Part shown: piece by piece, positions 31,970 to 41,835 of the stretch
Layout of the letters: each line of letters starts with the position of its first letter
Position numbering within the stretch: the stretch's first letter is position 1
Origin: Bufo bufo
Lineage: Eukaryota > Chordata > Amphibia > Anura > Bufonidae
DNA length: 64,000 bases
NCBI RefSeq assembly: GCF_905171765.1
Contig: NC_053392.1
Coordinates: 341,465,010 to 341,529,009 of the forward strand
Reading direction: 5' to 3'
Position numbers and translations under genes: made by a program
Notes under the pieces: generated by a model
What the model was told of the DNA's origin: nothing
The model's input: only the letters and a program-made list of their open reading frames with translations
Databases searched by the model: none

Positions 31970-32661
31970 TTAAAGGGAGTCTGTCAACACTATATGACCA
32001 TATACAGCACTTACATGGAGCTGTAGCACACCTATACATGAATGTAATGGTACCTTTGTTATTTTCCTTAGACATCCAGAAGCAGGAAAAACTATGTTCA
32101 TTTCATATGCAAATGAGCACTCGCAAGTGTCCAGGGGCGGCATTCAGTTTGTAGGAACCCAGGCTGCTCTGCCTTTTTTACCGTTACCTCTCCCCCAGCC
32201 TCTTCCTTTGCCCGCCCTCCTATTCCCTTGTATCATCCCTAGGTCCGGCCGAGATCCCGTGCCTGTGCACTGCTTCGCCGGGCCGGCGCATGCACACTAG
32301 TTGAATTGATGCCGTACCCAAAATGGGCATTGCAGTGTGCATGCCCAGGCCCAGCAAAGCAGTGGGCAGGCGTGGGATCTCGGCCGGACCTAGGGATGAC
32401 ACAAGGGATTAGGAGATCGGGAAAAAGAAGAGGCTGGTGAGGAGTAACGCTAAAAAAGGCAGAGCAGCCTGGTCTCCAACACGCTGAACACCGCCCCTGG
32501 GCACTTGCGAGTGCTCATTTGCATATTAAATAAAAGTATTTTTTCCTGCTTCTGGATGTCTAAAGAAAATAACAAAGGTACCATTACATTCATGTATAGG
32601 TGTGCTACAGAGCCATGTAAGCGCTGTATATGGTCATATAGTGGTGACAGACTCCCTTTAA
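31970..32661. mobile_element. TTAA-flanked foldback MITE, 690 bp
   Basis: TTAA occurs at 31970-31973 and 32658-32661. The inverted ends read AGGGAGTCTGTCAACACTAT and, reverse complemented, AGGGAGTCTGTCACCACTAT. The inverted similarity continues deep inside, including GCACTCGCAAGTG and the ATTTGCAT blocks, with a GC-rich centre. It fits a piggyBac-type MITE and resembles the ends of the element at 63599. Confidence 0.82.
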
Positions 32662-32990
32662 TCCTTTTTTAGGGGTGTTCTATACAACATGAATGAAGAA
32701 TGAGCCACATCTGTAGGTTGGAGTTTTTAACTGCATATTGGATAACCCAAATTTTCACTGTGCATTGAAAAACTTTCAATGGGTTGCATGATAAAGAAGC
32801 ACCATGAACTTCTCCATTCTCAAAAACATGAGGATCCACACAGCTGAACTTTGGTGACTAAAGGAAGGTGACATATGCTAGCAATATGCCTTTAATTTCT
32901 GTGATAGGAAAACCCCTTGAGTTACACATGCTTTAAACATGAGTATATTGAGGATAGTAGTTGTCAGATATTTCCAGCATATTTTCTCAT
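32662..32990. other. Non-coding stretch
   Basis: Nothing recognisable between the MITE and the SINE. Confidence 0.45.
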
Positions 32991-33312
32991 GGGCAGCACA
33001 GAGGCTCAGTGGTTAGCACTGAAGCCTTGTCATGCCAGAGCCCTAGGTTCTACTCCGGTTTCCTCCCACACTCCAAAGACCTAGTGGTAGAGAACTTAGG
33101 GCTGTATTAGATCAACAGATTATCTCATCAATTTCTGACCAATAGTTGGTGTGTATAACAAAAGATCTGTGTGTACAAATGGCCATCTAACCAATGATTG
33201 GTCAGAAAATCTGTCAGATAATCTGTTGGTGTAATACAGTGCTCAGATTATGAGCTGCGAAGAGCTGCAGAATATGTCGGTGCTATATAACTGAGTAAAA
33301 TAAATGAATAAG
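32991..33312 (+). mobile_element. tRNA-headed SINE, interrupted by a small MITE
   Basis: The head GGGCAGCACAGAGGCTCAGT contains a polymerase III A-box-like AGGCTCAGTGG, and GGTTCTACTCC about 45 bp later resembles a B box (consensus GGTTCGANTCC). Then comes TTTCCTCCCACACTCCAAAG, common in vertebrate SINEs of this type. After the nested MITE the tail reads AATATGTCGGTGCTATATAA and AATAAATGAATAAG, similar to the CR1/L2-type tail at 2600, so a LINE of that group is the likely source of its mobility. It is not a tRNA gene. Confidence 0.75.
33105..33240. mobile_element. Small foldback MITE in the SINE
   Basis: About 135 bp with inverted arms (CTGTATTAGATCAACAGATT and AATCTGTTGGTGTAATACAG) and inner CTGACCAATAGTTGG/CCAATGATTGGTCAG arms. 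It interrupts the SINE body. Confidence 0.7.
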
Positions 33313-33429
33313 AGGTAAATGAATGCTTTCACAATAACTGTCTCAGTAGTTATTGATTAGTAAAAAAATATGTCTGAACAGCTAAACATCTGTAAGGTCA
33401 TATAAATTGTGCAAACTATCCTTGAAATA

Positions 33430-34992
33430 CAGGGAGTGCAGAATTATTAGGCAAGTTGTATTTTTGAGGATTAATTTTATTATTGAACAACAATCATGTT
33501 CTCAATGAACCCAAAAAACTCATTAATATCAAAGCTGAATATTTTTGGAAGTAGTTTTTAGTTTGTTTTTAGTTTTAGCTATTTTAGGGGGATATCTGTG
33601 TGTGCAGGTGACTATTACTGTGCATAATTATTAGGCAACTTAACAAAAAACAAATATATACCCATTTCAATTATTTATTTTTACCAGTGAAACCAATATA
33701 ACATCTCAACATTCACAAATATACATTTCTGACATTCAAAAACAAAACAAAAACAAATCAGTGACCAATATAGCCACCTTTCTTTGCAAGGACACCCAAA
33801 AGCCTGCCATCCATGGATTCTGTCAGTGTTTTGATCTGTTCACCATCAACATTGCGTGCAGCAGCAACCACAGCCTCCCAGACACTGTTCAGAGAGGTGT
33901 ACTGTTTTCCCTCCTTGTAAATCTCACATTTGATGATGGACCACAGGTTCTCAATGGGGTTCAGATCAGGTGAACAAGGAGGCCATGTCATTAGATTTTC
34001 TTCTTTTATACCCTTTCTTGCCAGCCACGCTGTGGAGTACTTGGACGCGTGTGATGGAGCATTGTCCTGCATGAAAATCATGTTTTTCTTGAAGGATGCA
34101 GACTTCTTCCTGTACCACTGCTTGAAGAAGGTGTCTTCCAGAAACTGGCAGTAGGACTGGGAGTTGAGCTTGACTCCATCCTCAACCCGAAAAGGCCCCA
34201 CAAGCTCATCTTTGATGATACCAGCCCAAACCAGTACTCCACCTCCACCTTGCTGGTGTCTGAGTCGGACTGGAGCTCTCTGCCCTTTACCAATCCAGCC
34301 ACGGGCCCATCCATCTGGCCCATCAAGACTCACTCTCATTTCATCAGTCCATAAAACCTTTGAAAAATCAGTCTTGAGATATTTCTTGGCCCAGTCTTGA
34401 CGTTTCAGCTTGCGTGTCTTGTTTAGTGGTGGTCGTCTTTCAGCCTTTCTTACCTTGGCCATGTCTCTGAGTATTGCACACCTTGTGCTTTTGGGCACTC
34501 CAGTGATGTTGCAGCTCTGAAATATGGCCAAACTGGTGGCAAGTGGCATCTTGGCAGCTGCACGCTTGACTTTTCTCAGTTCATGGGCAGTTATTTTGCG
34601 CCTTGGTTTTTCCACACGCTTCTTGCGACCCTGTTGACTATTTTGAATGAAACGCTTGATTGTTCGATGATCACGCTTCAGAAGCTTTGCAATTTTAAGA
34701 GTGCTGCATCCCTCTGCTAGATATCTCGCTATTTTTGACTTTTCTGAGCCTGTCAAGTCCTTCTTTTGACCCATTTTGCCAAAGGAAAGAAAGTTGCCTA
34801 ATAATTATGCACACCTAATATAGGGTGTTGATGTCATTAGACCACACCCCTTCTCATTACAGAGATGCACATCACCTAATATGCTTAATTGGTAGTAGGC
34901 TTTCGAGCCTATACAGCTTGGAGTAAGACAACATGCATAAAGAGGATGATGTGGTCAAAATACTCATTTGCCTAATAATTCTGCACGCAGTG
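33430..34992 (-). mobile_element. Intact DD37E Tc1-like transposon (TRT-like), 1563 bp
   Basis: TA is present on both sides (33428-33429 and 34993-34994). Outer inverted ends share GTGCAGAATTATTAGGCAA. A second, inner copy, TGCATAATTATTAGGCAA, lies at 33621-33638 on the left, and its complement at 34794-34811 on the right, about 180 bp inside each end. This inverted/direct repeat layout is the one known from Sleeping Beauty-type elements. The transposase frame between them is uninterrupted. Confidence 0.92.
33758..34774 (-). CDS. Tc1-like transposase, DD37E, intact
   Basis: A 338-residue transposase that would bind the terminal repeats in the nucleus and catalyse cut-and-paste transposition into TA. 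The N-terminal half (residues 1-110) has two helix-turn-helix regions separated by a basic stretch (GRKKRVEKPRRK at 49-60). The catalytic residues are D144 in LWTDEMRVS, D237 in FMQDNAPSH and E275 in LNPIENLW, with 37 residues between the last two, so it is DD37E rather than the usual DD34E. DD37E is characteristic of the TRT group of Tc1-like elements; assignment to that group is inference. Length is normal for the family, the start is the first ATG close to the left inner repeat, and no stop or frameshift is seen. Confidence 0.92.
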   Translation of the reverse strand: MGQKKDLTGSEKSKIARYLAEGCSTLKIAKLLKRDHRTIKRFIQNSQQGRKKRVEKPRRKITAHELRKVKRAAAKMPLATSLAIFQSCNITGVPKSTRCAILRDMAKVRKAERRPPLNKTRKLKRQDWAKKYLKTDFSKVLWTDEMRVSLDGPDGWARGWIGKGQRAPVRLRHQQGGGGVLVWAGIIKDELVGPFRVEDGVKLNSQSYCQFLEDTFFKQWYRKKSASFKKNMIFMQDNAPSHASKYSTAWLARKGIKEENLMTWPPCSPDLNPIENLWSIIKCEIYKEGKQYTSLNSVWEAVVAAARNVDGEQIKTLTESMDGRLLGVLAKKGGYIGH

Positions 34993-34994
34993 TA

Positions 34995-35230
34995 TACTGA
35001 TCATCCTATAGTTTTATGATCAAATGTTGGTTGAGTTTAGTGGAAACCAATATATTATATGGGAGGCTTTTTACTGAAAAAAAAAAAGTTTTCTGTCTTT
35101 CATAAAGAACATCTTATATTTTTCTGTGACCATTTAAAAGGGTTGGCCACTTTCTGTCTACTGTTACCAAAGTGTATGTAAGATGACTATATGGCACTAA
35201 TGTAGCTGTTGATGATATTTATTCTGTGTT
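34995..35230. other. Non-coding stretch
   Basis: No gene. A GGGTTGGCCACTTTCTGTCT segment near 35140 resembles the end of a TTAA MITE but lacks a partner. Confidence 0.4.
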
Positions 35231-35534
35231 CAGGGTCATAGCTATAGGGGGTGCAGAGGTAGCAGTCGCTACCAGGCCCAGGAGCCTGAGGGGCCCAAAG
35301 ACCCTTGTGCCACATAAGAAGACACTGGAGTTATAGAAAGTGCATGTTGGTCAAGTTACACCTCTAGGTTAGGTCAAGAATTTGGCATGGGGAAAGTTGC
35401 CGTTTCAATTTTTGCTTAGGCAGGGGGGAAAAAAGGCTATGTACTTCCCTGCCCCTGGCCACAAAGCACTGAGGGAAGGGGGTCCCAAGCTGAACTCTTG
35501 CACCAGGGCCCATGAGCCTTTAGCTATGCTCCTG
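35231..35534. mobile_element. Short MITE with hAT-like ends
   Basis: The ends are inverted: CAGGGTCATAGCTATAGG on the left and, reverse complemented, CAGGAGCATAGCTAAAGG on the right. The flanks TTCTGTGTT and CTTGTGTTG could be a decayed 8-bp duplication. Such elements are common in frog genomes. No coding capacity. Confidence 0.6.
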
Positions 35535-36070
35535 CTTGTGTTGTTTGCTATATTTGATAAACCATGCTTCTTTGTTAGGCAAATCTTCTGTGCTGTCCGC
35601 ATAGTGGTCTTCTGCATAATTTTTTTGGGCAACTTATCCCAAAATCACAGACAGACAACATTTTTTAATGTTTTAAATGTGATAAGACAGAGTATGTTTG
35701 GATACAATAGCTGAAGCAACGATACAATGACTGAAGAGTCTTGTTCATTGGATCTAAACTTATTAATATGAGTTATGTATAAAAATCTAAATGAATTGTC
35801 TTGTTGCCTTAGCTACTGAACTGCCAAGAATGGCCCTGCATCCCTCCATGCCCAAAGCCAGATGGGGTGGAAGAATGGAATTATAGTAATCAGTTAAATA
35901 AAATTTAAATGTATTTTTATCTATTCAATTTTGACTTTTCATAAATTATTCAGGGGAGGTTTGTGACTAAAGTATTTGATCTAATACGTGAAAACCGGTT
36001 GCATCACATGTATCTGCTTTCTTTTCCATTTAGGCCTAATGATGATCTACAGTAAAAGTAATTGAAAACA
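35535..36070. other. Non-coding stretch
   Basis: No recognisable feature. Confidence 0.45.
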
Positions 36071-36391
36071 ATTATGAGAAATAGCAAGCTTTTGAGACTA
36101 CTTGGGTCTCTTCATCAGGCATGGTATAACACAATATGAATGCACAAAAAGACATAGAAATAATGTGATAAATGAGACAAGTGTCTCTACAGAATGGTTG
36201 TAATAGTAAATATTTGATCAGTTCATAGATAAGGAGTGTGAAAGTTTTATAGTCCTGTGTTACATCAATTGTCAAACTTGTCACACTATAGCTTTCATAT
36301 ATTCATATGTAACTCTCCAGATATTATCTTATTCCATGCTGAATAAAGAGACCTAAGTGATCTTGAAAGCTTGCTATTTCTCATCATCGTC
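36071..36391. mobile_element. Mini PLE-like element with inverted hammerhead-like ends
   Basis: Both edges carry ATGAGAAATAGCAAGCTTT-type sequence in inverted orientation. Inside each is a hammerhead-like arrangement: on the minus strand at the left CTGATGA (36112-36118), a GAGAC/GTCTC stem, then AAAAGCTTGC; on the plus strand at the right CTGAATA (36339-36345), a stem and GAAAGCTTGC. Each has one damaged core box. Inverted ends with these motifs match PLE terminal repeats, so I read this as a short non-autonomous PLE derivative of about 310 bp. Confidence 0.6.
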
Positions 36392-36409
36392 ATCATCATC
36401 ATCATCATC
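36382..36409. repeat. CAT microsatellite
   Basis: Nine consecutive trinucleotides, all CAT except one CGT. It directly abuts the right end of the mini PLE-like element. Confidence 0.85.
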
Positions 36410-36726
36410 TTTTCAGTAACCATTAAAAGGTATCTATGACTGAGGAGTTTTTATCTACTCTAACTACTGGCTAATATAGTGTAAAAATATTTCTCCCTAT
36501 GTTAAAAAATATTCTGTATATCTAAGTCTATAACTCTACAAACATATTTCCCCTGTGAAAAGACACACCATCTGACCTGATAGCTTGAAATATAGAGCAA
36601 TTGGAGTAATAAATGGGGCAGGCTCTGCATCCATGTGAAGTAAAGGTCTGGTTAAAGCTTTGTTAGAAAGAGATTGGCATGTACTATATGATGTACATTT
36701 GTATCATCTTCATTTTTTTTACATTA
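36392..36726. other. Non-coding stretch left of hAT2
   Basis: Apart from the microsatellite, nothing is recognised. It ends at the target-site duplication of hAT2. Confidence 0.45.
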
Positions 36727-36885
36727 ATCATAAGTAGGGATGAGCGAACCCGAACTGTATATCATAAGTGCTGATATTGAATTGCTCACTTTTTTTAGGC
36801 TGCCCAGAGCATTTTTATATCACTTTTTTCTGGGGTGATCGGCGGCCATTTTGTGGCTTGTGGTGCGCCAGCACAAGCTACCACC

Positions 36886-37165
36886 AAGTGCATTTAACCA
36901 TCAATAGTGTGGTTATTTTTTGCTATATCCTACATCAGGTGCAGGCTGAGCCTGTGTCACCCAAGTGCATTTAACCATCAATAGTGTGGTTATTTTTTGC
37001 TATATCCTACATCAGGGTCAAGCTTTCATCAAGTGCATTTAACCATCAATAGTGTGGTTATTTTTTGGCCATATACTACATCAGGTGCAGGCTGAGACTG
37101 TGTCACCCAAGTGCATTTAACCATCAATAGTGTGGTTATTTTTTGGCCATATACTACATCAGCGG
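36886..37165 (+). repeat. Four 68-78-bp tandem units in hAT2 leader
   Basis: AAGTGCATTTAACCATCAAT recurs at 36886, 36963, 37031 and 37109, followed each time by AGTGTGGTTATTTTTTG. No coding signal. Confidence 0.88.
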
Positions 37166-37177
37166 CAAGTTGAGCCT

Positions 37178-39420
37178 GTCACCCAGTGCCTAAAAAATAG
37201 GCCTGAAATTTCTATTCCTCCAAATCAGTACTGTTTTAGCTGGTCAAGTTATTTTTAGTGACCATAAAAGCACAGTTTTTGTTCTGGGTTGAAAAACAAT
37301 TCCCATATTTGCCATTCTCAAAATTAGTAGTTTCTGCTATATCAGGCCTACTTTAAATCTATCCCAAAAAGGGTATATTAGATTCAAGGTGCTGATAGTG
37401 TCATTCTGAAAAACTTAACACACACGCTACAGTGCAGATACAAGTCTAATTCTGTGATTAAAGGTATACCTGTCACACAGCGCCTAAAAAATAGCCCTGA
37501 CATTTATATTCCTCCAAATCAGTACTGTTTTAGCTGGTCAAATTATTTGTAGTGACCGTAAAAGCACAGTTTTTGTTCTGGGTTGAAAAACTATTCCCAA
37601 ATTTGCCATTCTCAAAATTAGTAGTTTCTGCTATATCAGGCCTACTTTAAATCTATCCCAAAAAGGGTATATTAGATTCAAGGTGCTGATAGTGTCATTC
37701 TGAAAAACTTAACACACACGCTACAGTGCAGATACAAGTCTAATTCTGTGATTAAAGGTATACCTGTCACACAGCGCCTAAAAAATAGCCCTGACATTTA
37801 TATTCCTCCAAATCAGTACTGTTTTAGCTGGTCAAATTATTTGTAGTGACCGTAAAAGCACAGTTTTTGTTCTGGGTTGAAAAACTATTCCCAAATTTGC
37901 CATTCTCAAAATTAGTAGTTTCTGCTATATCAGGCCTACTTTAAATCTATCCCAAAAAGGGTATATTAGATTCAAGGTGCTGATAGTGTCATTCTGAAAA
38001 ACTTAACACACACGCTACAGTGCAGATACAAGTCTGATTCTGTGATTAAAGGTATACCTGTCACACAGCGCCTAAAAAATAGCCCTGACATTTATATTAC
38101 TCCAAATCAGTACTGTTTTAGCTGGTCAAATTATTTGTAGTGACCGTAAAAGCACAGTTTTTGTTCTGGGTTGAAAAACTATTCCCAAATTTGCCATTCT
38201 CAAAATTAGTAGTTTCTGCTATATCAGGCCTACTTTAAATCTATCCCGAAAAGGGTATATTAGATTCAAGGTGCTGATAGTGTAATTCTGTAAAACTTAA
38301 CACACACACTACAGTGCAGATACAAGTCTAATTCTGTGATTAAAGGTATACCTGTCACACAGCGCCTAAAAAATAGCCCTGACATTTATATTCCTCCAAA
38401 TCAGTACTGTTTTAGCTGGTCAAATTATTTGTAGTGACCATAAAAGCACAGTTTTTGTTCTGGGTTGAAAAACTATTCCCAAATTTGCCATTCTCAAAAT
38501 TAGTAGTTTCTGCTATATCAGGCCTACTTTAAATCTATCCCAAAAAGGGTATATTAGATTCAAGGTGCTGATAGTGTCATTCTGAAAAACTTAACACACA
38601 TGCTACAGTGCAGATACAAGTCTGATTCTGTGATTAAAGGTATACCTGTCACACAGCGCCTAAAAAATAGCCCTGACATTTATATTCCTCCAAATCAGTA
38701 CTGTTTTAGCTGGTCAAATTATTTGTAGTGACCGTAAAAGCACAGTTTTTGTTCTGGGTTGAAAAACAATTCCCAAATTTGCCATTCTCAAAATTAGTAG
38801 TTTCTGCTATATCAGGCCTACTTTAAATCTATCCCAAAAAGGGTATATTAGATTCAAGGTGCTGATAGTGTCATTCTGAAAAACTTAACACACACGCTAC
38901 AGTGCAGATACAAGTCTAATTCTGTGATTAAAGGTATACCTGTCACACAGCGCCTAAAAAATAGCCATGACATTTATATTCCTCCAAATCAGTACTGTTT
39001 TAGCTGGTCAAATTATTTGTAGTGACCGTAAAAGCACAGTTTTTGTTCTGGGTTAAAAAAAACAATTCCCAAATTTGCCATTCTCAAAATTAGTAGTTTC
39101 TGCTATATCAGGCCTACTTTAAATCTATCCCAAAAAGGGTATATTAGATTCAAGGTGCTGATAGTGTCATTCTGAAAAACTTAACACACACGCTACAGTG
39201 CAGATACAAGTCTGATTCTGTTATTAAAGGTATACCTGTCACACAGCGCCTAAAAAATAGCCCTGACATTTATATTCCTCCAAATCAGTACTGTTTTAGC
39301 TGGTCAAATTATTTGTAGTGACCATAAAAGCACAGTTTTTGTTCTGGGTTGAAAAACTATTCCCAAATATGCTATTCTCAAAATTAGTAGTTTCTGCTAT
39401 ATCAGGCCTACTTTAAATCT
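37178..39420 (+). repeat. 294-bp tandem array in hAT2, left part
   Basis: TGTCACACAGCGCCTAAAAA recurs at 37471, 37765, 38059, 38353, 38647, 38941 and 39237, a 294-296-bp step, with a first diverged unit from about 37178. Units are almost identical, differing at scattered single positions. The array breaks at 39420 and resumes at 40999 after an insert; about 58 bp of one unit are missing at the junction. Confidence 0.93.
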
Positions 39421-39985
39421 AATGTCCAGCTAAATCAATATGAATTGATGAGAAAGGATCATAGAATCAAGTAGTGTCCAGCAGTATTGATCCTTTTAAA
39501 ACTTAACTTTTACTTCATAAATTATAAATCACTACCACCTTGGTGGTTCACCAGTGAAAAATAGTGAAACAAACAACAATAATATACGATATAAAGTGCT
39601 CCTGGGAGCCAGCTCTCGATACACTGGTTAGGTGGTGAGTGAACACAAGGCAGCTAGAGGGAGCAGTGGGTAGAACTATCCTCTCCCTATGCTCACCCTG
39701 ACTGAAACCTCAGCCCAGGGACGTCCCCTGATGGTGGAGACTCCCTGTCCTCGTACCTGGGCTGACTGCCCTGCGTTTACCCTCCTCTCCAACAATAGAA
39801 AAAATGCTCCCCAGGAAGCTGACGGGTGTAATAGTGCGTCCCTGGTAATAGATTACCCTGAGGGACACTGATAGATAGTCATAGACCAAATAATTAAAAG
39901 GTGAACATGGTAGGTATCACCTATGTTAATGCAAAACCAAGCACAGAGGCATCATAACGGTGCGTTCCCAGGCTAGTTCGCATGA

Positions 39986-40026
39986 GCCCCTACGCGTTTC
40001 CCCTATTCCTAGGTTCATCAGGGGGC
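39986..40026 (-). ncRNA. Minimal type I hammerhead ribozyme
   Basis: On the minus strand the order is GCCCC (helix I), CTGATGA (core), A-CCTA-GGAA-TAGG-G (helix II with GGAA loop and an A-G mismatch next to the core), GAAA (core), ACGCGT folding to a two-base-pair helix III with a GC loop, the cleavage-site base A (position 39991), then GGGGC completing helix I. All conserved core nucleotides are present. Very short helix III is typical of retroelement hammerheads, which often work as dimers. Predicted cleavage lies between 39991 and 39990. Confidence 0.8.
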
Positions 40027-40494
40027 ATTCACGGTCAGGGATACAACCATCATAAATGACAAAATATATCAGATATACTTAGGAAATAGTAGAGGACACA
40101 GGACCAGAGACGCAGATGATGATAGGCATAGGACCAAGGGACCAATTTGATATGTTCCGCCTGTAGAGAATAAAACACAGTATAAATATGGGTGCTACAT
40201 ATGAACTATATCCTAGACCTCCTGTAAATCAGCACTTACTTATTGTCCTGTGCATTCAGGAGGCTAGAGGGCCCAGAGAGATAGGGGCCAGTACTTCACC
40301 CAAGAAGCTGTAGGCAAGAAATTTGCATATACTATAAAGCGCATTGCATGCCATGATAGTCATTTTCAGCTGTTGGTACATGGTCCTTACTTACATTTGA
40401 GCTGCGTCCCTGTGGCGTCCTGTTCCTCCTAACATTCACACTCCCTCTAGTTTCCCTATATACCCACTTACCAGCTGTTCAAATTTCGCGCTAA

Positions 40495-40800
40495 TTAGCG
40501 CGTCCAGCAGATCGTCACAGGAGGTAAGGCGTCACAGCCGGCGTCACTGCCGGTCCGTGCGTCACATGCATATGTGGCCACCAATCCCTGTAATCAATGG
40601 AAGCATTTCTTCCGCCTCAGTACGTCATCTGGTGCAGATGGAACGCACCGAGCGTCCATATCCGGTCAAGTGGGACGCATCGTCGCGTCACTTCCGGTCC
40701 GTGCAACGCCTATGTTGGGTGAAACGCACGGAGCGGCCACATCAGGTCCTGTGGAACGCATCGCAGCGTCACATCCGCTCCACAAGGCGTCCCAATAACA
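40495..40800 (-). repeat. CpG-rich degenerate tandem segment
   Basis: Recurrent CGGTCCGTGCGTCAC, CCGGTCCGTGCAACGC and GTGGAACGCATCGCAGCGTC motifs at roughly 50-65-bp steps give a CpG density far above the surroundings. It lies 5' of the ribozyme on the minus strand and might contain the insert's promoter; that role is speculative. Confidence 0.55.
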
Positions 40801-40998
40801 GTGCATCAGAGTACTATGTCACAGGGGAGGCGACACTGTGTGAGCCTATATTTGCAGCAGCAATCACACAACACTCTTGGTAAGGGGCAGGGGAATAGGG
40901 TGTGAAGGGTGATACATAGGTATTCATTATCGTATTTTTCACTTGAGTGTAATCCCTACGATAAAGATTTTTACTTGGGTGTATTCCCTGTGATAAAG

Positions 40999-41690
40999 GT
41001 AACACACACGCTACAGTGCAGATACAAGTCTAATTCTGTGTTTAAAGGTATACCTGTCACACAGCGCCTAAAAAATAGCCCTGACATTTATATTCCTCCA
41101 AATCAGTACTGTTTTAGCTGGTCAAATTATTTGTAGTGACCGTAAACCACAGTTTTTGTTCTGGGTTGAAAAACTATTCCCAAATTTGCCATTCTCAAAA
41201 TTAGTAGTTTCTGCTATATCAGGCCTACTTTAAATCTATCCCAAAAAGGGTATATTAGATTCAAGGTGCTGATAGTGTCATTCTGAAAAACTTAACACAC
41301 ACGCTACAGTGCAGATACAAGTCTAATTCTGTGATTAAAGGTATACCTGTCACACAGCGCCTAAAAAATAGCCATGACATTTATATTCCTCCAAATCAGT
41401 ACTGTTTTAGCTGGTCAAATTATTTGTAGTGACCGTAAACCACAGTTTTTGTTCTGGGTTGAAAAACTATTCCCAAATTTGCCATTCTCAAAATTAGTAG
41501 TTTCTGCTATATCAGGCCTACTTTAAATCTATCCCAAAAAGGGTATATTAGATTCAAGGTGCTGATAGTGTCATTCTGAAAAACTTAACACACACGCTAC
41601 AGTGCAGATACAAGTCTAATTCTGTGATTAAACGTATACCTGTCACACAGCGCCTAAAAAATAGCCCTGACATTTATATTCAGCTAAATC
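40999..41690 (+). repeat. 294-bp tandem array in hAT2, right part
   Basis: It resumes in mid-unit with TAACACACACGCTACAGTG. Unit starts recur at 41055, 41348 and 41641, a 293-bp step. These units share a 2-bp deletion (GTAAACCACAG in place of GTAAAAGCACAG) that is absent from the left part, so they form a sub-lineage of the array. Confidence 0.92.
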
Positions 41691-41835
41691 TGTCATTACG
41701 GATGTGCCTGTATTAGTGTAATACGGTACCTAAATAGATAGCCAGACAGTGTTAGGTGTCTGTAAAAAAAGGCCTGAATTTTAATTCAATACATTGGCCC
41801 GAAAAATATTTTTCTTATTCTGGCGAACGGTAACA

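Larger units (their letters stand above)
39421..40998 (-). mobile_element. PLE-like non-autonomous insert in the hAT2 array
   Basis: It interrupts the 294-bp array. On the minus strand it carries a complete minimal hammerhead ribozyme (39986-40026), a feature of PLE terminal regions, and upstream of it a CpG-rich tandem segment (40495-40800). No reverse transcriptase or GIY-YIG coding is present. No target duplication is recognisable at the edges, so boundaries rest on where the array stops and resumes. Classification as PLE-derived is inference from the ribozyme; an unrelated retrozyme-type element is an alternative. Confidence 0.6.

Noticed and set aside
32991..33060. Possible tRNA gene
   Set aside because: A-box and B-box motifs are present but no cloverleaf closes, and the downstream body and tail are those of a SINE.
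37178..41690. CRISPR-like repeat array
   Set aside because: The units are 294-bp head-to-tail satellites without unique spacers, in a vertebrate genome context.
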